DNA from: Dermatophilaceae bacterium | Lineage (GTDB): Bacteria > Actinomycetota > Actinomycetes > Actinomycetales > Dermatophilaceae | Reading direction: 5' to 3' | DNA: 5,183 nt | Assembly (NCBI GenBank): GCA_013361975.1 | Contig: JABFXB010000113.1 | Location: forward strand, 1-5,183 | Part shown: piece after piece, positions 4,624 through 5,183 of the stretch | How positions within the stretch are numbered: position 1 is the first letter of the stretch | Layout: every line of letters begins with the position of its first letter | Notes under the pieces: generated by a model | Seen by the model: the letters and a program-made list of their open reading frames with translations, nothing else | Told to the model about the DNA's origin: nothing | Database searches by the model: none | Translations under genes and position numbers: made by a program

Positions 4624-5082
4624 TCAGGACTCGCTCTTCTCGGCGTCGGTCGCCTCGGTCGCGGGCGCCTCGGCGGTCTCGTCGGCCTTGGCCTCGTCAG
4701 CCTTGGGCTCGGCCTTCTTGGCGGCCTTCTTCCTCGCGGTGGTCGCACCGTCGGAGCCGGCGTCGGACTTGCCACCGGCTGCGGCGACGGCAGCCTCGTA
4801 GAGGTCCTTCTTCGAGGCCTTGGCCTCCTTGGTCTCGACCTTGCCCTCGTCGACGAGCTTGATCAGGGCGGCGACGGCCTCGGTGGGCTGGGCGCCCTGG
4901 CTCAGCCAGTAGTGCGCGCGCTCGATGTCGATGTCGATGAGCGACGGCTGCTCGGTGGGGTGGTACTTGCCGATCTCCTCGATGGCCCGGCCATCGCGCT
5001 TGGTGCGCGAGTCCATGACGACGACGCGGTAGAACGGTGCACGGATCTTGCCCATGCGCTTCAGACGGATCTTGACGGCCAC
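4624..5082 (-). CDS. rpsP: 30S ribosomal protein S16 with long charged C-terminal tail
   Basis: Ribosomal protein S16 (bS16), an assembly protein of the 30S body. The core is MAVKIRLKRMGKIRAPFYRV (1-20), DSRTKRDGRAIEEIGKYHP (24-42) and HYWLSQGAQPTEAVAALIK (57-75), all typical. The usual protein has 80-100 residues; this one has 152, because a Lys/Ala/Glu/Asp-rich low-complexity tail of about 60 residues (90-152) follows, first basic (ARKKAAKKAEPK) then acidic. Such tails are known in actinobacterial S16 and are probably disordered. The start is GTG at 5080-5082, with a good Shine-Dalgarno (GAGGAGA on the mRNA, 5091-5097, about 8-9 nt away). It is the first gene of the minus-strand series seen here, with a leader hairpin upstream, and is followed at 2 nt by khpA. 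Confidence 0.97.
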   Translation of the reverse strand: MAVKIRLKRMGKIRAPFYRVVVMDSRTKRDGRAIEEIGKYHPTEQPSLIDIDIERAHYWLSQGAQPTEAVAALIKLVDEGKVETKEAKASKKDLYEAAVAAAGGKSDAGSDGATTARKKAAKKAEPKADEAKADETAEAPATEATDAEKSES

Positions 5083-5090
5083 TGTGGCGG

Positions 5091-5097
5091 TCTCCTC
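5091..5097 (-). promoter_or_regulatory. Ribosome binding site of rpsP
   Basis: GAGGAGA on the mRNA, the strongest Shine-Dalgarno in the window, supports the GTG start of rpsP at 5082. Confidence 0.7.
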
Positions 5098-5120
5098 AAC
5101 CAGTAGTGAGCGCGGCGAGA

Positions 5121-5138
5121 CCGGCTGGGATCAGCCGG
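5121..5138 (-). promoter_or_regulatory. Leader hairpin upstream of rpsP
   Basis: CCGGCTG/CAGCCGG is a perfect 7-bp stem with a 4-nt loop, ending 38 nt before the rpsP start. A second segment, at 5170-5176, could pair with 5122-5128 instead, giving a mutually exclusive fold. No clear promoter is visible in 5139-5183; it may lie beyond the window. Confidence 0.4.
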
Positions 5139-5183
5139 GGTGCCGACGCTCGGTGTGTAGGCGTCCGGTCCAGCCGAGAGGGG

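Overview
The window is a stretch of high-GC actinobacterial chromosome. The very GC-rich codon usage, GTG starts, acidic/alanine-rich tails and the order rpsP-khpA-rimM-trmD-rplS-lepB-lepB all fit. By overall look, a member of Micrococcales, perhaps close to Intrasporangiaceae, seems likely, but that is an impression and not a search result. Seven of the eight genes are on the minus strand and are read from the right end towards the left.

Layout in transcription order: a short leader with a hairpin (about 5083-5183); rpsP (ribosomal protein S16 with a long charged tail); khpA (small KH-domain RNA-binding protein) 2 nt later; a 155-nt gap holding a strong 38-nt hairpin; rimM (16S rRNA processing factor); and trmD, whose product continues without a break into a GNAT acetyltransferase domain. 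The conserved series is then interrupted by a single plus-strand gene, a FetB/UPF0014-type membrane permease (1695-2453). It converges on trmD, with stops 19 nt apart, and diverges from rplS. Beyond it rplS restarts the minus-strand series behind its own 205-nt upstream region, followed by two consecutive type I signal peptidase genes. The second of these runs off the left edge of the window.

The genes join ribosome assembly (S16, L19, RimM, probably KhpA), tRNA G37 methylation (TrmD) and protein export (signal peptidases), a grouping known across bacteria. Nothing here looks like a mobile element, phage, CRISPR or defence system, and I found no tRNA or rRNA gene. The points most worth a second look are: the TrmD-GNAT fusion; a Glu at the position aligned by eye to the TrmD catalytic Asp; an over-represented word ACGGCATAC (four copies, three of them extended to the identical 11-mer GACGGCATACG) that appears in different reading frames at the cost of rare codons; the lone, probably leaderless, permease gene splitting the operon; and several hairpins placed just before rimM, trmD, rplS and rpsP.
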